From the NCBI GenBank assembly GCA_002698425.1, contig NZXU01000024.1, forward strand, positions 1 to 22,964: a DNA stretch of 22,964 nucleotides. The letters run 5' to 3'. Source of the DNA: Ahrensia sp. GTDB lineage: Bacteria > Pseudomonadota > Alphaproteobacteria > Rhizobiales > Rhizobiaceae. A model generated the notes under the pieces. The model was not told the DNA's origin. It did no database searches and saw nothing but the letters and a program-made list of their open reading frames with translations. The position numbers and the translations under genes are program-made. Positions within the stretch are counted from its first letter, which is position 1. Each line of letters opens with the position of its first letter. Below, piece by piece: positions 8,381 to 15,150 of this stretch.

Positions 8381-9700
8381 ATGGAAAGCTACGACATCAC
8401 CGAATGGGGCCAGCGGCTGGGGGATTTTCTCCGCTTCCTGCAAGGTTATGTCACGCAGCCCTGGACGCTCTACCAGTTCCTGATCATCGTCGCCTGTTTC
8501 GGCGTCGCCTATCTGTTGTCGCTGAAGATCGAGCCGGCGCTGGAGGAGCGGGCCCGGCAGATCAAGGGCAATCCGGGCCTGTTGCGCGTCATCATCGCGT
8601 TCATGCGGCGCACCGAATGGGTGATGTTCCTGATCTTCCTGGCGGTCGCCCGGGAGGCGATCCTTGCGATGACGTGGCCGAGCCGGAGCTACATGCTGTC
8701 GCTGGCGCTGGTGCTCGGCTTCACATGGCTGGCCGCCTCGGTTCTGACGCGGATCATCCGCAGCCGTCCGCTGGCGCGCTTCGTCGCCTTCTGCATCTTC
8801 CTCTATGTCGCCGCCGGCGTGCTCGATGTGCGCGACGAGGCGCAGGTCTTCCTGGACGGGCTGGCGGTCAATCTGGGCGATTTCCGGCTGTCGGCGCTTT
8901 TCGTGCTCCGCGCCATCGCGGTGACGACGGTGCTGCTGTGGGTCGCGCATATCGCCGGGAGCTTCATCGACAGCCGCATTTCCGCCTCCACGGAGCTGTC
9001 GCCCTCCTTCAAGGTGCTGGCCGGCAAGGTGGTGAGCATCGCGCTGACCGTGCTGGCCGGAATGATCGCGCTGAACGCCATCGGCGTCGACCTGACCGCA
9101 CTGACGGTGTTTTCCGGCGCGGTGGGTGTCGGGCTCGGTTTCGGGCTGCAGAAGGTTGTGTCGAATTTCATCTCCGGCGTGATCATCCTGGCCGACAAGT
9201 CGATCAAGCCGGGCGATACGATCGAACTCGGCGACACGTTCGGCTGGATCCGGGAGTTGCGGGCCCGCTTCGTCTCGGTGATCACCCGCGACGGGCGCGA
9301 ATATCTGATCCCGAACGAGGACCTGATTACCCAGCAGGTGATCAACTGGTCGTTCTCCGACAAATATGTCCGCCTCGACGTCGATTTTGGCGTTTCCTAC
9401 GACAGCGATCCGCATGAGGTGATCCGTATCGCCATCGAGGCGGCCCAGTCGGTCGAGCGGGTGGTGGACTACAAGAAGCCGGTCTGCTGGATGACCGCCT
9501 TCGGATCATCCTCGATCGACTTCAAGCTGCGATTCTGGATCACCGACCCGCAGGGCGGACTAACCAATATTCGCGGCCAGGTGCTGCTGGCGCTGTGGGA
9601 CGCCTTCAAGGAAGCCGGGATCAACATCCCCTTCCCGCATCGCGAGGTCATCATGCGCACGCCGGTGGAGGTGGTGCAGAAGGCTCCTCCAAAGGATTAA
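8381..9700 (+). CDS. MscS-family mechanosensitive ion channel
   Basis: A 439-residue membrane protein with several N-terminal transmembrane helices (about 30-50, 75-95, 105-125, 130-150, 170-195, 210-230). They are followed by the MscS core: the Gly/Ala-rich pore helix in LTVFSGAVGVGLGFGLQKVVSNFISG (about 245-270), the beta domain start SGVIILADKSIKPGDTIELG, and the cytoplasmic alpha/beta domain ending near HREVIMRTP. MscS-type channels open under membrane tension and release solutes during osmotic downshock; the larger N-terminus resembles the MscK/YbdG-like subfamilies. It starts 47 bases after carA, and no good ribosome binding site precedes the ATG, so it may be translated from a carA transcript. 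Its stop codon overlaps that of the convergent DUF2937 gene. Confidence 0.93.
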   Translation: MESYDITEWGQRLGDFLRFLQGYVTQPWTLYQFLIIVACFGVAYLLSLKIEPALEERARQIKGNPGLLRVIIAFMRRTEWVMFLIFLAVAREAILAMTWPSRSYMLSLALVLGFTWLAASVLTRIIRSRPLARFVAFCIFLYVAAGVLDVRDEAQVFLDGLAVNLGDFRLSALFVLRAIAVTTVLLWVAHIAGSFIDSRISASTELSPSFKVLAGKVVSIALTVLAGMIALNAIGVDLTALTVFSGAVGVGLGFGLQKVVSNFISGVIILADKSIKPGDTIELGDTFGWIRELRARFVSVITRDGREYLIPNEDLITQQVINWSFSDKYVRLDVDFGVSYDSDPHEVIRIAIEAAQSVERVVDYKKPVCWMTAFGSSSIDFKLRFWITDPQGGLTNIRGQVLLALWDAFKEAGINIPFPHREVIMRTPVEVVQKAPPKD

Positions 9701-10326
9701 CCGTGCCGCACATGGCGGCCGTCATCGGCGGCGGGGCCGTCCGGATCGGGCAGCACTTCCGGTGCGCCGCCCACCATTTCACCGGCATAGGCCGCCTTGC
9801 CCTGCCTCGTCGCGGGAACGCCGCGGCGGCGGGCGGCGCCGGCCGTGCCGCGGCCGGCCATGCGGCCGCCCTGGGCCAGAAGCGCGGCCGCGAGGAAGCC
9901 GAGGCCTGCCCAGATCGCGCCGGTCACGGTCAACGGCACACCGGGCCGGAATTCCCGCCACGCGCCATGGACAAGCGTCGGGTCGCTTTCGCCGATCAGC
10001 GCCGCCGGGCGCGCGAATTCGGGCCAGGTCTCGAAGCGGGCGGCCTGGCGCTGCAGGCTCTCATAGCGGTGAATGGCCTTGCCGATCGACATGCCGCGCT
10101 CGCGCAGGAAGGCGTCGGCGGAGGCGCGGTAGCGGTTCAGCGCTTCTTGGCGGGAGAGATCGCTGCTTGTGGCGTCGGCGTCGAAATCCTCGACGATGGT
10201 GCGCAGTTCCTGCAGCGCGCCGCCGAGCCGCTGGCGGTATTGCTGGGTGAATTCCGGCGCCTGCGACGAGACGGCGCCGCCGACGATGCCGGCCGCGACA
10301 ACGAGCGTGCGTGCGATCATGGCCAT
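9697..10326 (-). CDS. DUF2937 family membrane protein
   Basis: A 209-residue protein matching the DUF2937 pattern. It has a hydrophobic N-terminal segment (IARTLVVAAGIVGGAVSSQ), then APEFTQQYRQRLGGALQELR and VEDFDADATSSDLSRQEAL, a helical middle part, and a second membrane segment near 135-155 (GVPLTVTGAIWAGLGFLAAALL). A charged, Gly/Arg-rich C-terminal tail follows. The function of the family is unknown. The ATG at 10326 has GGGAGG six bases upstream; ATG codons at 10347 and 10320 are in frame, but less well placed. The gene is convergent with mscS and shares the tetramer TTAA for both stop codons. The family assignment is from pattern memory and fairly sure. Confidence 0.82.
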   Translation of the reverse strand: MAMIARTLVVAAGIVGGAVSSQAPEFTQQYRQRLGGALQELRTIVEDFDADATSSDLSRQEALNRYRASADAFLRERGMSIGKAIHRYESLQRQAARFETWPEFARPAALIGESDPTLVHGAWREFRPGVPLTVTGAIWAGLGFLAAALLAQGGRMAGRGTAGAARRRGVPATRQGKAAYAGEMVGGAPEVLPDPDGPAADDGRHVRHG

Positions 10327-10434
10327 CTCATCCTCCCTCGCCTTCATGTTAGCACAGCGTTGTGAAAATAATGCGCGAAGCGGTTGCCGGTTGCCCCGGC
10401 GGTGGGGATGATCGGCCAAAGCGGAGGTTTTTCG

Positions 10435-11439
10435 ATGAAAACGGTCAAACTTGGACGCACGGGTCCGGCCGTCTCGCGTTTCGGGCTGGGCTGCATGGCG
10501 ATGTCGGGCACCTACGGGCCGGCCGACCGCGCCGAGAGCATCGCGACGATCCAGGCCGCGCTCGACGCGGGCGTGACGGTGATCGACACGGGCGATTTCT
10601 ACGGCATGGGATCGAACGAGTTGCTGATCGGCGAAGCGCTGAAGGGGCGCGACCGCGACAGTTTCCAGGTCAGCGTGAAATTCGGCGCGATGCGCGGGCC
10701 GGACGGCGCCTGGAACGGCTATGACGCGCGGCCCGCGGCGGTGAAGAACTTCCTCGCCTACACGCTGACGCGGCTCGGCCTCGACCATATCGACATCTAC
10801 CGCCCCGCCCGGCTCGATCCGAATGTGCCGATCGAGGAGACGGTGGGCGCGATCAGGGAGATGATCGACGCCGGCTATGTGCGCCATGTCGGGCTGTCGG
10901 AGGTCGGGCCCGAGACGATCCGCAAGGCGGCGCTGGAGGCGCCGATCAGCGACCTGCAGATCGAATATTCGCTGATGTCTCGCGACATCGAGAAAGAAAT
11001 CCTGCCGATCTGCCGCGTGCTCGGCATCGGCGTCACGGCCTATGGCGTGCTGTCGCGCGGCATGCTCGGGGGAAGCTGGAAGGCGGGCACGGAAAAGCGC
11101 AAGGGCGACATTCGCGGCCGCATGCCGCGATACGACGCCGGCAACGAGGAGAAGAACCTCGCGCTGGTGGCGGCGCTGACGAAAGTGGCCGAGGACAAGG
11201 GCATGACCACGGCGCAGGCGGCCTTCGCATGGGTCGCCGCGCAGGGCGACGACATCGTGCCGCTGATCGGGCCGCGCACCCGAGAACAGCTTGATGACAT
11301 TCTCGGCGCCGGGGAGACGGAGCTTTCGGCAGAGGATCTCGCCGCGATCGAGGCGGCGGTGCCGAAGGGCTCGGCCGCGGGGTCGCGCTACAACGCACCG
11401 CAGATGAAGATGCTCGACAGCGAGAAACAGGCCGGCTAG
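10435..11439 (+). CDS. Aldo/keto reductase
   Basis: A 334-residue NADPH-dependent oxidoreductase of the aldo/keto reductase (TIM-barrel) superfamily, similar to the YajO/YhdN-like group. It starts at ATG 10435, with GGAGG eight bases upstream. Visible motifs are GRTGPAVSRFGLGCMAMSG, VIDTGDFYGMGSNELLIGEAL (D51 and Y56), VSVKFG (K82) and RHVGLSEVG. The fourth member of the usual catalytic tetrad, His in a YxxHR-like motif, is replaced: the segment reads IYRPARLDPN, with Ala125 at the His position. I recall this YRPARLDP form as recurring in a bacterial subgroup. The substrate is unknown. It ends on a CTAG tetramer shared with the convergent DUF2161 gene. Confidence 0.92.
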   Translation: MKTVKLGRTGPAVSRFGLGCMAMSGTYGPADRAESIATIQAALDAGVTVIDTGDFYGMGSNELLIGEALKGRDRDSFQVSVKFGAMRGPDGAWNGYDARPAAVKNFLAYTLTRLGLDHIDIYRPARLDPNVPIEETVGAIREMIDAGYVRHVGLSEVGPETIRKAALEAPISDLQIEYSLMSRDIEKEILPICRVLGIGVTAYGVLSRGMLGGSWKAGTEKRKGDIRGRMPRYDAGNEEKNLALVAALTKVAEDKGMTTAQAAFAWVAAQGDDIVPLIGPRTREQLDDILGAGETELSAEDLAAIEAAVPKGSAAGSRYNAPQMKMLDSEKQAG

Positions 11440-12104
11440 CCGGACGCAATCCCGGCGGCCGCCTCCTCTCCCTTCGGGCTCAGCTTGTAGACGCCGCGCT
11501 CGACGCGTTCGAACCAGCCATAATGATCGTCGGCCATGATGGCGCGGGCGCGGGCGACGCCGGTCGCCCTGGCCACGTCGGAGGCCTTGGCTGGACCGGT
11601 CTCGCTGAGATGCGCGGCGACGCGCATCGCGTCCTGCCGGTAGGCGGTGACGATGGTCGCGCGGTTCATGCCGCCCTGGTTGGGATCGCCGACGCGGCGG
11701 GCGAATTCGCGCAGCAGACGGGCCGACTTCGCCTTGTTCTTGCGCGGCGCATAGGGGGCGGGATCGAGATGAATCTCGGTGAACCCGTCCTCGAGGCGGA
11801 CCGTGATCAGGCCGAGGCCGAGACGGCGGCATAGCTTCAGATTGGATTTCAGCGACGAGAGGAAAAGCCGCCCCTTGCCGCGCGGCACGGCGACATAGAC
11901 CGCATCGGCAAGGGCGAGCCGGTCGATCGCCTGATGAAAGAGCGACAGGGAAAAACCGGTCTTCAATTCGACGATGACCGGCGGCTCGCCGCCGCGCATG
12001 GCGACGACATCGGCGGCGCCGATCTCGGATTTCACCTCATAGCCCTGGTCTTCGAGCAGTTTCTTGACCGGGGCGTAGAGGTCGGTCTCCTTTGGTTTCG
12101 CCAC
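11436..12104 (-). CDS. DUF2161 protein, putative PD-(D/E)XK phosphodiesterase
   Basis: A 222-residue protein of the DUF2161 family. The N-terminal half carries a PD-(D/E)XK nuclease-like core: E27 in VKSEIG, D32 in AADVVAMRGG, and E46-L-K48 in VIVELKTGF. The C-terminal part (about 165-215: SETGPAKASDVARATGVARA, GWFERVERGVYKLSPKG) looks like a winged helix, suggesting nucleic acid binding. Biological role and substrate are unknown. The start is GTG at 12104, nine bases after the TGA of ypfJ and without a clear ribosome binding site, so translation is probably coupled to ypfJ. It is the last gene of a probable minus-strand unit DUF2306-ypfJ-DUF2161. Confidence 0.87.
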   Translation of the reverse strand: MAKPKETDLYAPVKKLLEDQGYEVKSEIGAADVVAMRGGEPPVIVELKTGFSLSLFHQAIDRLALADAVYVAVPRGKGRLFLSSLKSNLKLCRRLGLGLITVRLEDGFTEIHLDPAPYAPRKNKAKSARLLREFARRVGDPNQGGMNRATIVTAYRQDAMRVAAHLSETGPAKASDVARATGVARARAIMADDHYGWFERVERGVYKLSPKGEEAAAGIASG

Positions 12105-12113
12105 TGGCCGGGA

Positions 12114-13043
12114 TCAGACCGGATTGTTGAAGGTATCGCAGTCGCTTAGCTTGCCGGACTGAAAGCCGCGGTTGAACCATTCGCGGCGCTGTTCGGAGGT
12201 GCCGTGATTGAAGCTTTCCGGCACGACATAGCCCTGGGTGCGGCGCTGGATCGCATCGTCGCCAATCTGCGTCGCGGCGTTCAGCGCCTCCTGGAGATCG
12301 CCCGTTTCGAGCAGCCCCTTCTGCGCCGTGTAGTGGCCCCAGATGCCGGCGAAACAGTCTGCCTGCAATTCGACGCGAATGGACATGGCGTTGGCCTCGG
12401 CCTGGCTCATGGTGCGGCGCATCTTGTTGAATTGCGGCAGCACGCCGATGACGTTCTGGACGTGATGGCCGACCTCATGGGCGACGACATAGGCCTGGGC
12501 GAAATCGCCCGACGCCTTGAAGCGGCGCGCCAGCTCGTCGAAGAACGAGACGTCGAGATAGAGCTTGGAATCGTTCGGGCAATAGAAGGGGCCGGAGGCC
12601 GCGCTGGCGAAACCGCAGGCCGACGACACCTGGCTTTCGAACAGGACAAGGACCGGCTCGGGATAGGACCTGCCATTCGCCTCGAAGATGCCGCCCCAGA
12701 CATCCTCGGTCTCGGCGAGGACGGTGGCGACGAATTGCGTCGTCTGGTCATTGCGCGTGGTGCCGGTCGGCGCGCTGGTTTGCGTCTGCGGGACCATCTG
12801 GCCGAAGGGATCAGAGCCGCCGCCCGCGAGAATCTCCAGCGGATCGACGCCGCAGGAGCGCAACGCGAAGAACAGGACGACGAGGATGACGATCGTGCCG
12901 ATGCCCCCGCCGCCGGCGCGCACCGTGCGGCCGCCCGAGGGAATGCGCACGCGCGGGCGGGTGGAGTAACCCGAGGTGCGGCGTGTGCGGGTTCCGCGCA
13001 TGTCCTGGATGTTCGAACTCTGCCGGCGGCCTTCCCAGCGCAT
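12114..13043 (-). CDS. YpfJ-family neutral zinc metallopeptidase
   Basis: A 309-residue membrane-anchored protein of the putative neutral zinc metallopeptidase family (YpfJ, PF04228-type). The N-terminus is basic (MRWEGRRQSSNIQDMRGTRT), followed by one transmembrane helix at about 45-63 (GGIGTIVILVVLFFALRSCG). A Gln/Thr-rich linker leads to the peptidase domain, expected outside the cytoplasm. The zincin motif H189-E-x-x-H193 (HEVGHH) supplies two zinc ligands and the catalytic Glu; E225 in RVELQADCFAG is the likely third ligand. Other family blocks are CPNDSKLYLDVSFFDEL and FNHGTSEQRREWFNRGF. AAGGAG lies seven bases before the ATG. Substrates are not known. Two conserved cysteine pairs could form disulfides. 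Confidence 0.94.
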   Translation of the reverse strand: MRWEGRRQSSNIQDMRGTRTRRTSGYSTRPRVRIPSGGRTVRAGGGGIGTIVILVVLFFALRSCGVDPLEILAGGGSDPFGQMVPQTQTSAPTGTTRNDQTTQFVATVLAETEDVWGGIFEANGRSYPEPVLVLFESQVSSACGFASAASGPFYCPNDSKLYLDVSFFDELARRFKASGDFAQAYVVAHEVGHHVQNVIGVLPQFNKMRRTMSQAEANAMSIRVELQADCFAGIWGHYTAQKGLLETGDLQEALNAATQIGDDAIQRRTQGYVVPESFNHGTSEQRREWFNRGFQSGKLSDCDTFNNPV

Positions 13044-13122
13044 ATGCTGTCTCCTTACGCTACAAAAGCATCAATGGCGCAGGAATGACAAAGCTTCAAG
13101 ACGCGGAAGGTTGCAGCGCGGC

Positions 13123-13629
13123 TTAACCGGACAGGCCAAGCCGGCGCGCAAAGCCCGGAAAGCCCTTCGCGGCGACGTAGAGCGCGAAGACAAAAGCCGC
13201 ACCGACCACTGCATATCCCGCCCAGGGATAATCCCCGTGAAAGGCCAGCCGGTTCATCAGGCGGCCCGGCAGGAAGGTGAAGGCCCCTGCCCCGATCAGC
13301 GCGAAAAGATAGAGACTGCGCATGGTGTTCAGATGGCGGGAAATGTCTTGCCGCCGCGCCGCCCGCACCGCGATCCACAGCGAGACCAACGTGACGACGG
13401 AGAGGATGTGGATCGGGCTGAACGGGCCGATCATGCGGATCGAGTGGATGGCGAAGGAGGTCAGAGCGGTCAGCGCCATGAGCGCAACCCAGGCCTTGCC
13501 GAGATTGCGGTGCAGGCGGTCGCCCTTTCGGCGGATCAGCACATAGCCTCCGATCAGGAAGGCGAGGATGGCGGCGACCATGTGGATCTGGATGGCGAGC
13601 GATGCGTGGGCGAAGAGGGCGAGGTTCAC
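13123..13629 (-). CDS. DUF2306 membrane protein
   Basis: A 168-residue integral membrane protein, about four to five helices, of the DUF2306 family. The GTG at 13629 is chosen as start because AAGGAG lies six bases upstream. Histidines lie in or beside membrane segments (H16 in QIHMVAAILAF, H40 in LHRNLGKAW, H62 in SFAIHSI, H74 in SPIHILSVV, H99 in SRHLNTMRSLY). That pattern could mean heme or metal binding, but this is inference. The function is unknown. It is divergently transcribed from a membrane-bound LytTR regulator, with only 57 bases between the starts and a palindrome in that gap, so the two are likely co-regulated or functionally linked. ypfJ follows 79 bases downstream in the same direction. 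Confidence 0.85.
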   Translation of the reverse strand: MNLALFAHASLAIQIHMVAAILAFLIGGYVLIRRKGDRLHRNLGKAWVALMALTALTSFAIHSIRMIGPFSPIHILSVVTLVSLWIAVRAARRQDISRHLNTMRSLYLFALIGAGAFTFLPGRLMNRLAFHGDYPWAGYAVVGAAFVFALYVAAKGFPGFARRLGLSG

Positions 13630-13643
13630 GACAAACTCCTTTT

Positions 13644-13674
13644 GCGAGCGCTTTTCGTTGTTCGAAGCGCTTGC
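13644..13674. promoter_or_regulatory. Operator-like palindrome between DUF2306 and LytTR genes
   Basis: Left arm GCGAGCGCTT (13644-13653), 11-base spacer, right arm AAGCGCTTGC (13665-13674); 9 of 10 positions pair. It lies two bases beyond the AAGGAG of DUF2306 and one base before the AGGAA of the LytTR gene, so bound protein (or an mRNA hairpin) would affect both genes. The LytTR protein is the natural candidate to bind it. Confidence 0.5.
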
Positions 13675-13686
13675 TAGGAAAGCGGC

Positions 13687-14517
13687 ATGGAGCAGCACAA
13701 TTCCGATTACGCGGATCGACGGGACACCTTCGCGGACAGCGGCGCGCTGCAATTCGCGCTTCGTGAAGTGCAGGGGCTTCTGCGCCGTCCGGGCTTCTGG
13801 ATCGTGCTCGCGGCGGCGACCGCGATCCTCGTCGTCAGCGGCCCGGCCGGCACGCTCGACCGCTTCAATGCGGCGGAGCGGACCGCCTATTGGGCGGCGA
13901 TCGCGCTCACGACCTTCCTGACCGGGCTTTTCTCGACAGTGCTTTTCGTGCGGCTGATCCGGCCGTGCATCGGCGCGCGGATGCCGTCGATTGCGCTCGG
14001 GGCCCTGCTGGCCGCCCTGCCGATCACAGCGGAGGTCTGGCTCGTCAACCTCGTCTTCCCGGCATCCACACCGAGCTCCGCCGCATATCTGGGTGGCCTC
14101 TATGGCATGTGCCTCGTGATAACGCTGGCTATCGCGACAATCTACGACGTTTCGAGCCCGAAGCCCGCGGACTCGGCCGATACGCCCGCACCGGCGGAGG
14201 AGAGCGCGAACCGCTTCCTCGCCCGCATTCCGGCCCGGCTCGGCACGGACCTCGTCAGCCTGCAGGCACAGGATCACTATCTGGAAGTGACGACGACAAA
14301 GGGGCGCGAACTGATCCTGATGCGGCTGTCGGATGCGGAGGCGGAACTGGCCTTCTATCCCGGCATGCGGGTGCACCGGTCGTGGTGGGTGGCGCGGGGC
14401 GCCGTGGAGGACATCGAGACGGCAGGCGACAAGATGACGATCCGGCTGTCCAGCGGGGCCGCCGCGCCCGTCAGCCGGACGAACCGGGCGGCGGTCAGGT
14501 CGTGGATCTCGGGCTGA
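13687..14517 (+). CDS. Membrane-anchored LytTR-domain transcriptional regulator
   Basis: A 276-residue protein with four predicted transmembrane helices (about 36-52, 68-92, 98-122, 130-151), a Pro/Ala-rich linker, and a C-terminal LytTR DNA-binding domain (about 175-275). Typical LytTR features are LVSLQAQDHYLEVTTTKGRE, LILMRLSDAEAEL, GMRVHRSWWVARGAVEDIE and the end VSRTNRAAVRSWI. It has no receiver domain, so it is not a classical response regulator; a signal is probably sensed in the membrane and passed directly to the DNA-binding domain. AGGAA lies six bases before the ATG. It is divergent from the DUF2306 gene, with a palindrome between. A PilZ gene follows in the same direction. Target genes are unknown; autoregulation and control of DUF2306 are likely. 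Confidence 0.92.
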   Translation: MEQHNSDYADRRDTFADSGALQFALREVQGLLRRPGFWIVLAAATAILVVSGPAGTLDRFNAAERTAYWAAIALTTFLTGLFSTVLFVRLIRPCIGARMPSIALGALLAALPITAEVWLVNLVFPASTPSSAAYLGGLYGMCLVITLAIATIYDVSSPKPADSADTPAPAEESANRFLARIPARLGTDLVSLQAQDHYLEVTTTKGRELILMRLSDAEAELAFYPGMRVHRSWWVARGAVEDIETAGDKMTIRLSSGAAAPVSRTNRAAVRSWISG

Positions 14518-14575
14518 CCGGACACCCGAAAGGCCGATTTACCGGACGTTAGAGAAGCCGTGCAACAATCGTCGG

Positions 14576-14983
14576 ATGAGCGAAGTCGAGCAGCAAGATC
14601 GCGACCATGTCCGGCACCGGACCCTCAAGGAGGGACTGGTCTCGTTTCATCATGACGAACTGACCGTGCCCTGCACGGTGCGCGACGAGAGCGAAGCCGG
14701 CGCGAAGCTGCAATTCGAAGGCCAGGTGAACCTGCCGGAGAGCTTCTACCTGACGATCCCCCTCGACGGGGCGAAATGGCCGGCCGAGGTGGAATGGATC
14801 AAGGGCATGAGCTGCGGCGTCCGTTTCACGGGCCCGGCGGAACCGTCGAATATCCATCATCACCAGTTCATCAAGGCCTGGCGGCCCGGTCCGGACGAGG
14901 CTCCGGAGGCCGACGGCGAAGCGGCGCCGGCGCATGCCGAGCATCACGCAGTCCACAGAAAGCCCTTCGGCCGGCGTAAATAG
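14576..14983 (+). CDS. PilZ-domain c-di-GMP-binding protein
   Basis: A 135-residue PilZ-domain protein with both c-di-GMP motifs: R9-x3-R13 (RDHVR) and D37-x-S39-x2-G42 (DESEAG). The strand VEWIKGMSCGVRFTGP is the usual end of the beta barrel. The C-terminal 40 residues (after FIKAWRPGPD) are low in complexity, acidic and then His-rich, and probably disordered. It is likely a stand-alone cytoplasmic receptor that passes the c-di-GMP state to a partner such as a motility or polysaccharide system. The ATG has no strong ribosome binding site. It lies 58 bases after the LytTR gene and may share its transcript. A long-loop terminator begins in its last codons. Confidence 0.88.
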   Translation: MSEVEQQDRDHVRHRTLKEGLVSFHHDELTVPCTVRDESEAGAKLQFEGQVNLPESFYLTIPLDGAKWPAEVEWIKGMSCGVRFTGPAEPSNIHHHQFIKAWRPGPDEAPEADGEAAPAHAEHHAVHRKPFGRRK

Positions 14984-15015
14984 TCTTCCGACGCAACGAT
15001 CGACGCCGGTTTTTT
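14971..15015 (+). terminator. Possible intrinsic terminator after the PilZ gene
   Basis: CCGGCGT (14971-14977) pairs perfectly with ACGCCGG (15003-15009), which is followed by six T. The loop of 25 bases is long and contains the stop codon, so efficiency is uncertain. Confidence 0.5.
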
Positions 15016-15099
15016 CTCGGCAAAACTCCCGCAGGGGGTTCCGTGGCAGGGCGCTTTACCCTATAGGCCCGGTCTAGCCAGAAATAAGAGACTTACGAC

Positions 15100-15130
15100 A
15101 CCGGATGAGCCCCGCCCATCCGGTCGTTTT
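15100..15130 (+). promoter_or_regulatory. Terminator-like hairpin in the carB leader (possible attenuator)
   Basis: ACCGGATG (15100-15107), a nine-base loop, CATCCGGT (15117-15124), then CG and four T. It ends 20 bases before the carB start codon and lies downstream of any carB promoter (a CTATAG at 15061-15066 is a weak -10 candidate). An eight-pair stem in the leader of a biosynthetic gene suggests attenuation or translational control; this is inference. Confidence 0.4.
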
Positions 15131-15150
15131 GCACGAGCCGGACCGATCCC

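Noticed and set aside
9697..11832. 711-codon open frame on the minus strand covering the aldo/keto reductase
   Set aside because: Only its C-terminal part, from 10326, is a real gene (DUF2937); the upstream part is antisense to the reductase.
13630..14376. Upstream extension of the DUF2306 frame to 417 codons
   Set aside because: The extra part is antisense to the LytTR gene and compositionally meaningless; a GTG with a good ribosome binding site exists at 13629.
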